A DNA stretch of 64,000 nt. Source: Terriglobia bacterium (GTDB taxonomy: Bacteria > Acidobacteriota > Terriglobia > Bryobacterales > Bryobacteraceae). Shown piece by piece: positions 57,729 through 64,000 of the stretch (positions are counted from its first letter, which is position 1; the number at the start of each line of letters is the position of its first letter). Where the stretch lies: the NCBI GenBank assembly GCA_020073445.1, contig JAIQFE010000011.1, positions 124,001-188,000 of the forward strand, written 5' to 3'. The position numbers and the translations under genes are program-made. The notes below the pieces were generated by a model that was not told where the DNA came from, ran no database searches, and saw only the letters and a program-made list of their open reading frames with translations.

Positions 57729-60233
57729 ATGACGTATAAGCACTTACGAGTTGTCGTGGCGATTTGCCTAACCCTGCTGGCCGGGTCGCCGGTGCAGGCC
57801 GGGACTCGCAAAGGCGACAAGCTTTATAAGCAGGCCCAAGCGGCGGAGATCAAGAAAGACTGGGATCTGGCGCTGCAGTTGTACAAGTCGGCCGTGGATG
57901 AGGATCCCCGCGATAGCGGGTACTTGATCGGGATGCAGCGGTCCCGTTTCCAGGCGTCCTCCATGCACGTGGAGCGCGGGCAGAAAAGCCGCTCCGACGG
58001 GAAGATCGAAGAAGCCCTGAGCGAATTTCAGAAAGCTATCATTGCGGATCCTTCCTCGGCGATCGCGCTGCAGGAACTGAAGCGCACGCAGGATATGCTC
58101 CGCTCACCCGCGGCGACGGCGGGTGGCAAGGTGCTGACGCCGGTGGAACAGATCCGCCGCGACGCCAACCTGCAAGTCGAATCGATGATGGGGCCCCCGG
58201 AGCTGAAACCGGCTGTGCGGCGGATCCCATCGGTCAAGCTCAATAACCAGCCCCCGCGGGTGCTCTACGAGAGCATCGGCAAGATCGCCGGCATCACCAC
58301 GGTGATCGATCCGGATGGCCTGGGAGCCGTGCAAACGCGAAATTTCAATGTGGAGCTGGGTGAGTCCACCGTGGAACAGGCTTTCGATTACGTGGCGCTG
58401 CTGACGCACACGTACTGGAAACCGATTTCCCCTACCAGCATCTTCGTCGCGCAGGACACGGCCAACAAGCGCCGCGACTATGAGGATTTTGTCGTCAAGA
58501 CGTTCTACATCACCAACGCCAGCACGGTCCAGGAGTTCCAGGAAATTTCGACCGCGGTGCGCACTATCACCAACATCACGCGCGTGTTCACGGTGAATCC
58601 ACAAAAAGCACTAGTAGTTCGGGGTTCGGCGGATGCCGTGGCGCTGGCCGAAAAACTGGTGCACGATCTGGATAAACCTAAGTCCGAAGTAGTGATCGAT
58701 GTGCTGATCATGGAAGCGAACACCACTCGCACGCGGGACCTGGCGGCGACGTTGGCATCCGTGGGAGCTTCCGGGCTCAGCGCCGGCCTCAGTTCGGCGA
58801 TCAACTTCACGCCTCGAAATTCTATCCCTACGGGCAGCGGAACTGGTACGGGGACAGGCACGGGAACGGGGACTCCGACCACGACGCCAAGCGGCTCCAT
58901 CAATCTGGGCCAACTAGGCCACATTTCCTCCGCCGATTTTTCGACTACCCTGCCGGGCGTGTTGCTGCAAGCCGTCCTCAGCGACAACAAGACGAAAATC
59001 CTGAACTCGCCGCAGGTGCGCGCATCCGATGGCATGAAGGTTTCGCTCAAGATCGGCGACCGTATTCCGATCGCCACGGGCAGCTTCCAGTCCGGCGTGG
59101 GCACGGTAGGCGGTGCGCCTTACGCGCAAACCCAGTTTCAGTTCACCGACGTCGGCATCAAGGTGGAGATTACGCCGCAAGTGCACTCCGCCGATGAACT
59201 GACGCTTCACGTAAGCTTCGAAGTATCGAGCGTCCGGAGCTACACCAACATCGGTGGCGTGCAGCAACCCATCATCGGACAAACCACGACGGAAGCCGAC
59301 ATCCGGCTGCGCGAAGGCGAGATTAACATTCTGTCGGGTCTCGACGCGACGCAGGACTCGAGCGTGGTTAACGGTATTCCCGGTTTGGTGAATATTCCGA
59401 TCCTGGGCAAGATTTTCTTCGGCAGCGATCATACCGAAAAAGACGTGCAGCAGTTGATGATCGCGCTACAGCCGCACATCGTCCGGACTCCGGACTACAC
59501 GCCGGAGAATCTGCGCGGTGTATCCTCCGGGCCGGACCAATCGTTGCGGTTGACATACGCGCCCCGGGATAACGACGGTTCCGCTCCGGCGGGTCCTGTT
59601 CCTGCGACGCCTGCTCCGATCGGCCCTGCTCCTGCGGTTCCTGCTCCGAATCCTGCTCCCAATCCCGGAGCGGCCGGATTAGTTCCCGGACCGGGGCCTG
59701 CGTTAACACCGACGCCAAATCCGGTAGCCGGTCCGCCGCCGGGAACGGTGCCGTTGCCCCTACAGCAGCCGACGCCCGGAGCGCCCGGGATGCCGCCGCC
59801 AATCCTTCCGGTGGGTGCATCTACTCGAGTGGTATTCACGCCCGGGACCGTCTCGGTCGGGCCGAATACGCCCTTCACGGTTAACGTGGAATTGAACGGA
59901 GCCGCGGATGCAACCGCGGTAGCGCCGCTGCGGGTGAAGTGGGACCCGGCAGTGCTGCGGCTCACCGACATCACGCCCGGCGACCTGCTTTCGCGCAACG
60001 GCGGGGCCGTGAGCTCGATTAAAGACATCCGTAATGACGCGGGCGAGGCGACGATCAATGTAACCCGCACTGCGGGATCTGGTATCTCCGGGTCCGGGCC
60101 GGTGGCGGTCCTGAATTTTGTGGCTGTGGCGCCCGGAAAGGGCTCCGTATCGGTCACCGAAATGGGGTTGAAAAACTCCCAGTTGCAAGTGGTGCCGGTG
60201 GCGCTGGGCTCCGTTTCCGTGGCGGTACAGTAG
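57729..60233 (+). CDS. Secretin-type outer-membrane protein with N-terminal TPR and C-terminal cohesin-like domain
   Basis: The 834-residue protein has a signal peptide (AICLTLLAGSPVQA). TPR helices follow from about 28 to 130 (DKLYKQAQAAEIKKDWDLAL; KIEEALSEFQKAIIADPSSA), then N-domains of secretin type (LYESIGKIAGITTVIDPDGL near 180; VEQAFDYVALLTHTYWKPIS near 215) and the secretin ring domain with VRASDGMKVSLKIGDRIPIA near 432 and TDVGIKVEITPQVHSADEL near 475. A Pro-rich linker (about 610-700) leads to a cohesin-like beta domain at the end (VSVGPNTPFTVNVELNG; LRVKWDPAVLRLTDITPGDL). Secretins form the outer-membrane pore of type II secretion and type IV pili. Two pseudopilin genes follow, so it is the pore of that system. 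Similar secretin-cohesin fusions occur in Acidobacteria. Confidence 0.88.
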   Translation: MTYKHLRVVVAICLTLLAGSPVQAGTRKGDKLYKQAQAAEIKKDWDLALQLYKSAVDEDPRDSGYLIGMQRSRFQASSMHVERGQKSRSDGKIEEALSEFQKAIIADPSSAIALQELKRTQDMLRSPAATAGGKVLTPVEQIRRDANLQVESMMGPPELKPAVRRIPSVKLNNQPPRVLYESIGKIAGITTVIDPDGLGAVQTRNFNVELGESTVEQAFDYVALLTHTYWKPISPTSIFVAQDTANKRRDYEDFVVKTFYITNASTVQEFQEISTAVRTITNITRVFTVNPQKALVVRGSADAVALAEKLVHDLDKPKSEVVIDVLIMEANTTRTRDLAATLASVGASGLSAGLSSAINFTPRNSIPTGSGTGTGTGTGTGTPTTTPSGSINLGQLGHISSADFSTTLPGVLLQAVLSDNKTKILNSPQVRASDGMKVSLKIGDRIPIATGSFQSGVGTVGGAPYAQTQFQFTDVGIKVEITPQVHSADELTLHVSFEVSSVRSYTNIGGVQQPIIGQTTTEADIRLREGEINILSGLDATQDSSVVNGIPGLVNIPILGKIFFGSDHTEKDVQQLMIALQPHIVRTPDYTPENLRGVSSGPDQSLRLTYAPRDNDGSAPAGPVPATPAPIGPAPAVPAPNPAPNPGAAGLVPGPGPALTPTPNPVAGPPPGTVPLPLQQPTPGAPGMPPPILPVGASTRVVFTPGTVSVGPNTPFTVNVELNGAADATAVAPLRVKWDPAVLRLTDITPGDLLSRNGGAVSSIKDIRNDAGEATINVTRTAGSGISGSGPVAVLNFVAVAPGKGSVSVTEMGLKNSQLQVVPVALGSVSVAVQ

Positions 60234-60240
60234 GAATAAG

Positions 60241-60708
60241 ATGACCAAGCGCGGCCAGCGCGGCATGACATTGGTCGAGTTGATCGTCGCGGTGACGATC
60301 CTCGGTCTGCTCTCGACGCTTGCCGTTCCCCTGGCGGCCTACAAAGTAAAGCGCGACAAAGAACGCGACCTACGCTACGCGCTACGGGAGATTCGTGGCG
60401 CCATCGATCGGTACAAGGATGCTTCCGATCAGCAAAAGATCCAGGTGAAGGTGGGGACGGACGGCTATCCGGCCGATCTGGACGTTCTGGTGGAAGGCGT
60501 GACGCTGGTGGGCAGCGCGACCGGAGCCAAGATCAAGTTCCTGCGGCGCATACCTATAGATCCCATGACAGGCACCACGGATTGGGGCAAGCGAAGCTCA
60601 CAGGACGATCCCAAGTCGAACAGCTGGGGCGGCCAGAACGTCTTCGACGTTTATTCGAAGAGCATGGATCGGGCGCGCGATGGAACACCGTATTCGGAAT
60701 GGCAGTGA
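60241..60708 (+). CDS. Type II secretion pseudopilin, GspG-like (1 of 2)
   Basis: The 155-residue protein has the prepilin leader and helix RGMTLVELIVAVTILGLLST, with cleavage after Gly and Met at +1, Glu at +5. Its globular part ends with a GspG-type C-terminus (RRIPIDPMTGTTDWGKRSS; NVFDVYSKS). GspG is the major pseudopilin that PilD processes. The gene starts seven bases after the secretin stop, and the next pseudopilin starts two bases after this stop (TGAGATG), so the three are in one operon. A GxxGTPYSEW ending is shared with the next gene. Confidence 0.88.
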   Translation: MTKRGQRGMTLVELIVAVTILGLLSTLAVPLAAYKVKRDKERDLRYALREIRGAIDRYKDASDQQKIQVKVGTDGYPADLDVLVEGVTLVGSATGAKIKFLRRIPIDPMTGTTDWGKRSSQDDPKSNSWGGQNVFDVYSKSMDRARDGTPYSEWQ

Positions 60709-60709
60709 G

Positions 60710-61141
60710 ATGATAAGTCATTCGCCGAAAAGACCGCTCCATGGGTATCGCGCCGCGGACACGAAACGTGGTTACACGTTGATCGAGCTGATCATCGTGA
60801 TGGCGATCGTCTCGATCCTGATGGCCATTGCCATTCCGCAATATCAGAAGTCGCTGAGGCGCACCAAGGAGACCCTGCTCCACAGCCACCTACAGACGCT
60901 GCGGACGGTCATCGACGAGTACACTTTCGACAAGAAGAAGGCCCCCCAGACGCTCCAGGACCTGGTGACCGAGGGATATCTGCGAGCGGTACCTATCGAT
61001 CCCATCATGGGCAACGATCAATGGCGCACGATCAACGAAGATTCGCTCACCGCGGTGGACCAGACCGAACCGGGTATCTTCGACATCCGCAGCCTGTCGG
61101 ACCAGATCAGCCTGGAGGGTACTCCCTACTCGGAGTGGTGA
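60710..61141 (+). CDS. Type II secretion pseudopilin, GspG-like (2 of 2)
   Basis: The 143-residue protein has a basic N-terminus, then KRGYTLIELIIVMAIVSILM with the cleavage Gly and Glu at +5. A GspG-like globular part (RTVIDEYTFDKKKAPQTLQD near residue 73; GYLRAVPIDPIMGNDQWR near 95) and the ending SLEGTPYSEW follow. The last is nearly identical to that of the first pseudopilin (DGTPYSEWQ), so the two are likely paralogues made by duplication. I start at ATG 60710, which follows the upstream stop as TGAGATG; an upstream ATG at 60680 lies inside the previous gene. The N-terminal leader is longer than usual for the family. Confidence 0.85.
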   Translation: MISHSPKRPLHGYRAADTKRGYTLIELIIVMAIVSILMAIAIPQYQKSLRRTKETLLHSHLQTLRTVIDEYTFDKKKAPQTLQDLVTEGYLRAVPIDPIMGNDQWRTINEDSLTAVDQTEPGIFDIRSLSDQISLEGTPYSEW

Positions 61142-61179
61142 AACCCGAAACTCCCCTCTCGCGTCATTAACAATAGTTC

Positions 61180-61881
61180 ATGACGCCGACAAAAGAGGCA
61201 CCCCAAAAACAAAGCACGGAATTCAAGACGGCCGACCGGGCCCATACCAGCTTCCTGGCCGCGGCTGAAAAGCGCACGCTCATCTGGATTGCGAAGCGGC
61301 TTCCGGATTGGGTCAACTCCGATCACCTCACCGGGCTGGGCTTCGTTTCGCTGATCCTGGCCGGCGCCAGCTACTGGTACGCGCGGTCGAATGCCCGGGC
61401 GCTCTTGCTGGTGATCCCGTTTCTGGCGCTGAATTGGTTCGGCGATTCTCTGGACGGCACCTTGGCGCGGGTTCGGAACCGGCAGCGTCCGCGTTACGGA
61501 TTCTACGTGGATCACATCCTGGACGCCCTGGGAATGAGCTTCCTGATGGCGGGCATGGCTCTTTCCGGCTTTATGTCGCCGCTGGTGGCGGGCACGTTTC
61601 TGATCTTCTACCTGCTGCTTTCGATCGAGATCTACCTGGCGACGTACACCATCGGCACGTTCCATCTTTCGTATTGGCGGTTTGGTCCCACTGAGCTGCG
61701 GATCCTGCTGGTGATCGGCAATCTGTTCGCGCTATGGCGTCCTCACGCGCTCATCGCAGGGCAGGAATTCCTGCTATTCGATGTGGGCTTTGCTGTGGGC
61801 ACCGCCGCGCTGGCGGTGATCCTGGTGCAAGCGACGACGAAGCACATCGCGATGCTGTATCGCGAGGAAAACCGGCCGTAA
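61180..61881 (+). CDS. CDP-alcohol phosphatidyltransferase-family membrane protein
   Basis: The family joins a CDP-linked lipid or alcohol to an acceptor such as glycerol phosphate, inositol phosphate or serine. The 233-residue protein has about six spans and the signature D-x2-D-G-x2-A-R-x8-G-x3-D-x3-D, visible as GDSLDGTLARVRNRQRPRYG near residue 88, followed by FYVDHILDALGMS. The substrate is not visible; PIS/PGS-type and other members share this motif. It starts 38 bases after the pseudopilin stop and is followed after 11 bases by a GtrA-type gene. The group may make or move a lipid-linked surface component. Confidence 0.88.
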   Translation: MTPTKEAPQKQSTEFKTADRAHTSFLAAAEKRTLIWIAKRLPDWVNSDHLTGLGFVSLILAGASYWYARSNARALLLVIPFLALNWFGDSLDGTLARVRNRQRPRYGFYVDHILDALGMSFLMAGMALSGFMSPLVAGTFLIFYLLLSIEIYLATYTIGTFHLSYWRFGPTELRILLVIGNLFALWRPHALIAGQEFLLFDVGFAVGTAALAVILVQATTKHIAMLYREENRP

Positions 61882-61892
61882 GCTCCGCGAAG

Positions 61893-62261
61893 ATGACGCG
61901 GTGGCTGAAGTTCAATGCGGTCGGTGCGATCGGCGCGCTGGTTCAGCTCGGCATGCTGGCGCTGCTGGTCCGGCTGGGCATCCACTATCTGGTGGCGACG
62001 GCGCTCGCGGTCGAAACCGCGGTGCTGCAGAACTACTACTGGCACGTGCGCTGGACGTGGAAAGGCCGCAATGGAAGCCTGTGGCGATTTCATCTGGCCA
62101 ACGGGTTGATCTCGGTGATGTCGAACCTGATATGGATGCGCATCTTCACCGGGTGGCTGGGGATTCCGCCGATTCCGGCGAATCTGATGGCAATCGCGCT
62201 GACGTCCGTGGCCAATTTCCTGTTCGGCGACCGTTGGGTATTTCCACGTCCTTCCGTGTAG
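61893..62261 (+). CDS. GtrA-family membrane protein
   Basis: The 122-residue protein has four membrane spans and the family stretches RWLKFNAVGAIGALVQLGM near the start and ANFLFGDRWVFPR at the end. GtrA proteins are thought to move polyprenyl-linked sugars or to help membrane glycosyltransferases. I start at the ATG at 61893; the longer reading from 61734 lies mainly inside the previous gene and is not GtrA-like. It is 11 bases after the CDP-alcohol transferase and probably co-transcribed. The next gene, a GH13 enzyme, is 92 bases further. Confidence 0.82.
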   Translation: MTRWLKFNAVGAIGALVQLGMLALLVRLGIHYLVATALAVETAVLQNYYWHVRWTWKGRNGSLWRFHLANGLISVMSNLIWMRIFTGWLGIPPIPANLMAIALTSVANFLFGDRWVFPRPSV

Positions 62262-62353
62262 GCGGAAACGTCATCACAGCGTAATTCTCAAAGCGATATT
62301 ATTAAGTGCGCGCCGTCCCCGCCGACGGAATTCTTTGACCGGGGGAGGATCAC

Positions 62354-64000
62354 TTGCCACTTAGTGCAGATCTGCTGGATCGGAAACAGACGCATTTTGT
62401 GGTGTGGCACGCTCAGCATGCAGCCGCGCCCCCGGTGCTGGTGATCGGCGAGTTCCAGGCGGGAAATCCTCCGCGGCTTGCGAATGGGAAGCGGTTCCCG
62501 CTTGCACCGGTGGCGGGCTTTACGGATCTGTTCGCCATCGCTGCCACCGATTGCGGGCTGCATGAAGGCTCGGTCTACCACTATTTTTTCGAAACCGCGG
62601 CCGGCATCCAGACCACCGATCCCACAGCCTACGCGGTCGACTGGCGGCTGCTTTCGAACCGCTTGCCGCCTCCGTTCACGACCGACGACCGGCAGCCTGC
62701 GGCGGTGATCAAGTACCGCAGCGGTCAATTGGTCGCCTGCGATCCGGCGGGCGAGGAAGCCGATTTCACTGGTGATCCCAGCCCGGCTACGCTTCCGCCG
62801 AACAACCGGCTGGTGATCTACGAAATGCCGACCGCGTGGTCCAACGTTTCGGCCACAGTGGATCTCGATATCGGCGTCGGTACGTTTCGGGATGTGCTGG
62901 CCTTGATCGACGCGGGCGCGGCCGGCGCGAACTTCGACAATCTCGGCGTCACGCAAGCGGGGAAGACGTATCTGGTCGATCTGGGGATCAACGCGATCGA
63001 GCTTTTGCCGCCCGCGGACAGCTTCTTCAAGCGCGATTGGGGGTACGACACCGCGCACTTTCTCGCGCCCGATTCCGAGTTGGGCTTTCCCGAAGGTTTC
63101 TCTTCATCCACGGCGAACCAAGACTTGGCGACACTTGTGCGCACGGGCCACCAGAAGGGCATCCGCTTCTTCCTGGATGTGGTGATGGCGTTTGCGCGGC
63201 ACGAAGCGTACCAGACTCTCAACCTGGACGACCTCTACATCACGGATCCCGGAGCTGACCTGAGCGATCCCGATTCGCACACCTCGCGCGGCACCGGCAA
63301 GGACAACCTGCGAAACGGTTTCGGCAGTACGCTCTTCCGCTATGCGCGCTTCGTCAACGGATACGACCCGATTTCGGGCGCGCAAACGTCCATGGCCCCG
63401 GCGCGGCAACTGATGTACAGCTACATCACACGCTGGATGCGCGATTTCCGCATCGATGGAATCCGCATGGACAGCGTGGAGAACGTCTCCAACTGGGATT
63501 TCGTGCAGGGATTCAAGGATCGAGCCCGCACGCTGTTTCAGGAGCGTTGCGCAGTGCAGGGCATGAGCCCGGCCGAGGCGGACGCACGTTTCCTGGTGGT
63601 GGGCGAGGAACTGAACCTGCCCATGGCTCTGCTCACCCAGGGCCGCCTGGACGGGCTGTGGAACGATGCGTTCCGAGGCTTGGTGCGCTCCGTCATCTTA
63701 GGCGAAGGCGACAACGGGGCTTTTGAAAACAACGTTCGGCGGATGGTGGATTGCCGCAGCTTGGGTTTCAGCGACGGAATGCAGGCTGTGAACTATATCA
63801 CCAGTCACGACGTGGAGGGCGGTCGCCGGGAGCGTCTGTACAACTTTCTGGTCAACGTCAATCTGGCAGATTTGGATCTGGAAAAACGATTCAAGCTGGC
63901 GTTCGTGTGCCTGCTGACATCCGTTGGCATCCCCATGATTCTCGCGGGCGAGGAGTTCGCGGATGAGCACTCGAGGTTTGACCGCTTTGGGCATGTGACG
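62354..64000 (+). CDS. GH13 alpha-amylase-family enzyme (3' truncated by window)
   Basis: The open frame runs from a TTG at 62354, with a strong GGGGGAGG box before it, to the window edge: 549 codons with no stop. It is an alpha-glucan enzyme with an N-terminal beta domain (about 1-180) and a GH13 barrel. Catalytic elements are visible: LGINAIELLPPADSFFKRDW near residue 212, the nucleophile in FRIDGIRMDSVENVSNWDF near 366, the acid/base Glu in FLVVGEELNLPMAL near 415 and the third Asp in VNYITSHDVEGGRRE near 480. The layout resembles branching, debranching or trehalohydrolase enzymes, and I cannot choose among them without the C-terminus. The non-ATG start explains why it is easily missed. 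Confidence 0.88.
   Translation, partial: MPLSADLLDRKQTHFVVWHAQHAAAPPVLVIGEFQAGNPPRLANGKRFPLAPVAGFTDLFAIAATDCGLHEGSVYHYFFETAAGIQTTDPTAYAVDWRLLSNRLPPPFTTDDRQPAAVIKYRSGQLVACDPAGEEADFTGDPSPATLPPNNRLVIYEMPTAWSNVSATVDLDIGVGTFRDVLALIDAGAAGANFDNLGVTQAGKTYLVDLGINAIELLPPADSFFKRDWGYDTAHFLAPDSELGFPEGFSSSTANQDLATLVRTGHQKGIRFFLDVVMAFARHEAYQTLNLDDLYITDPGADLSDPDSHTSRGTGKDNLRNGFGSTLFRYARFVNGYDPISGAQTSMAPARQLMYSYITRWMRDFRIDGIRMDSVENVSNWDFVQGFKDRARTLFQERCAVQGMSPAEADARFLVVGEELNLPMALLTQGRLDGLWNDAFRGLVRSVILGEGDNGAFENNVRRMVDCRSLGFSDGMQAVNYITSHDVEGGRRERLYNFLVNVNLADLDLEKRFKLAFVCLLTSVGIPMILAGEEFADEHSRFDRFGHVT

Overview
The window is about 64 kb of GC-rich chromosomal DNA from a free-living bacterium. It looks like an acidobacterium, most like the Solibacter/Bryobacter group. 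Three things suggest this: two tandem VWFA-related proteins of the acidobacterial type, an acidobacterial-type FtsX/MacB permease paired with a PadR regulator, and scattered short palindromic repeats between genes. This placement rests on protein families I recognise, not on a database search. I see no rRNA, tRNA, CRISPR array, intact prophage or replication origin. Most genes are housekeeping genes in short, tightly packed operons, often with ATGA start/stop overlaps.

Layout, left to right. 1-2044 holds the end of a bifunctional Rel (p)ppGpp enzyme and a DUF971 gene. 2069-5148 (minus) carries pyrR-pyrB-pyrC behind a small secreted protein, with a secreted protein and homoserine dehydrogenase divergent from it. 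7073-11363 (minus) is an aroC-def-fmt-argJ run. 11456-13191 has a cysteine-rich secreted protein, a frameshifted di-haem cytochrome c peroxidase and a Flp-type pilin. 13330-17164 (minus) carries a large secreted protein, serS and citrate synthase, and 17264-19363 is a fused E1 alpha/beta 2-oxoacid dehydrogenase. 19367-19878 is a decayed REP-associated transposase (RAYT) between two REP hairpins. 19915-23252 is two Tat-type VWFA proteins coupled to a polytopic membrane protein. 23235-28933 (minus) has a SolA-like oxidase, an amino-acid permease, a 52-residue basic protein coupled to a UvrD/PcrA helicase, and a P-loop kinase.

29661-31418 is a four-gene ECF sigma operon whose order resembles the CnrH-CnrY-CnrX metal/envelope-stress system plus an Ig-like anchored protein. 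Between rpmE and a fused beta-oxidation gene (31682-31993) lies a probable small RNA with a textbook promoter and an intrinsic terminator. 34030-41246 has a methyltransferase, an O6-alkylguanine methyltransferase, and a PadR-controlled ABC/FtsX export locus with a visible repeated operator. 41403-44693 has an orphan nuoB, malQ and an RHH-MazF toxin-antitoxin pair. 44777-47987 is the hrcA-grpE-dnaJ heat-shock operon, with a repeat element and a second copy of the hrcA 3' end inside it. 48157-57644 has a TPR protein, a type IV pilin-like protein, a cyclophilin, the bacillithiol genes bshB1-bshA, a PII protein, a membrane coiled-coil protein, pepA, a secreted metallo-beta-lactamase-fold enzyme and smpB. 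57729-64000 carries a secretin with a C-terminal cohesin-like domain, two pseudopilins, a CDP-alcohol phosphotransferase, a GtrA-type protein and the start of a GH13 enzyme.

The least ordinary items are the small-RNA locus at 31717-31977, the Cnr-like sigma operon, the 80-bp repeat present twice with the hrcA tail duplication beside one copy, the RAYT/REP remnant, the secretin-cohesin-pseudopilin cluster and several proteins under 60 residues. No single locus is obviously a wholly new defence or mobile system.
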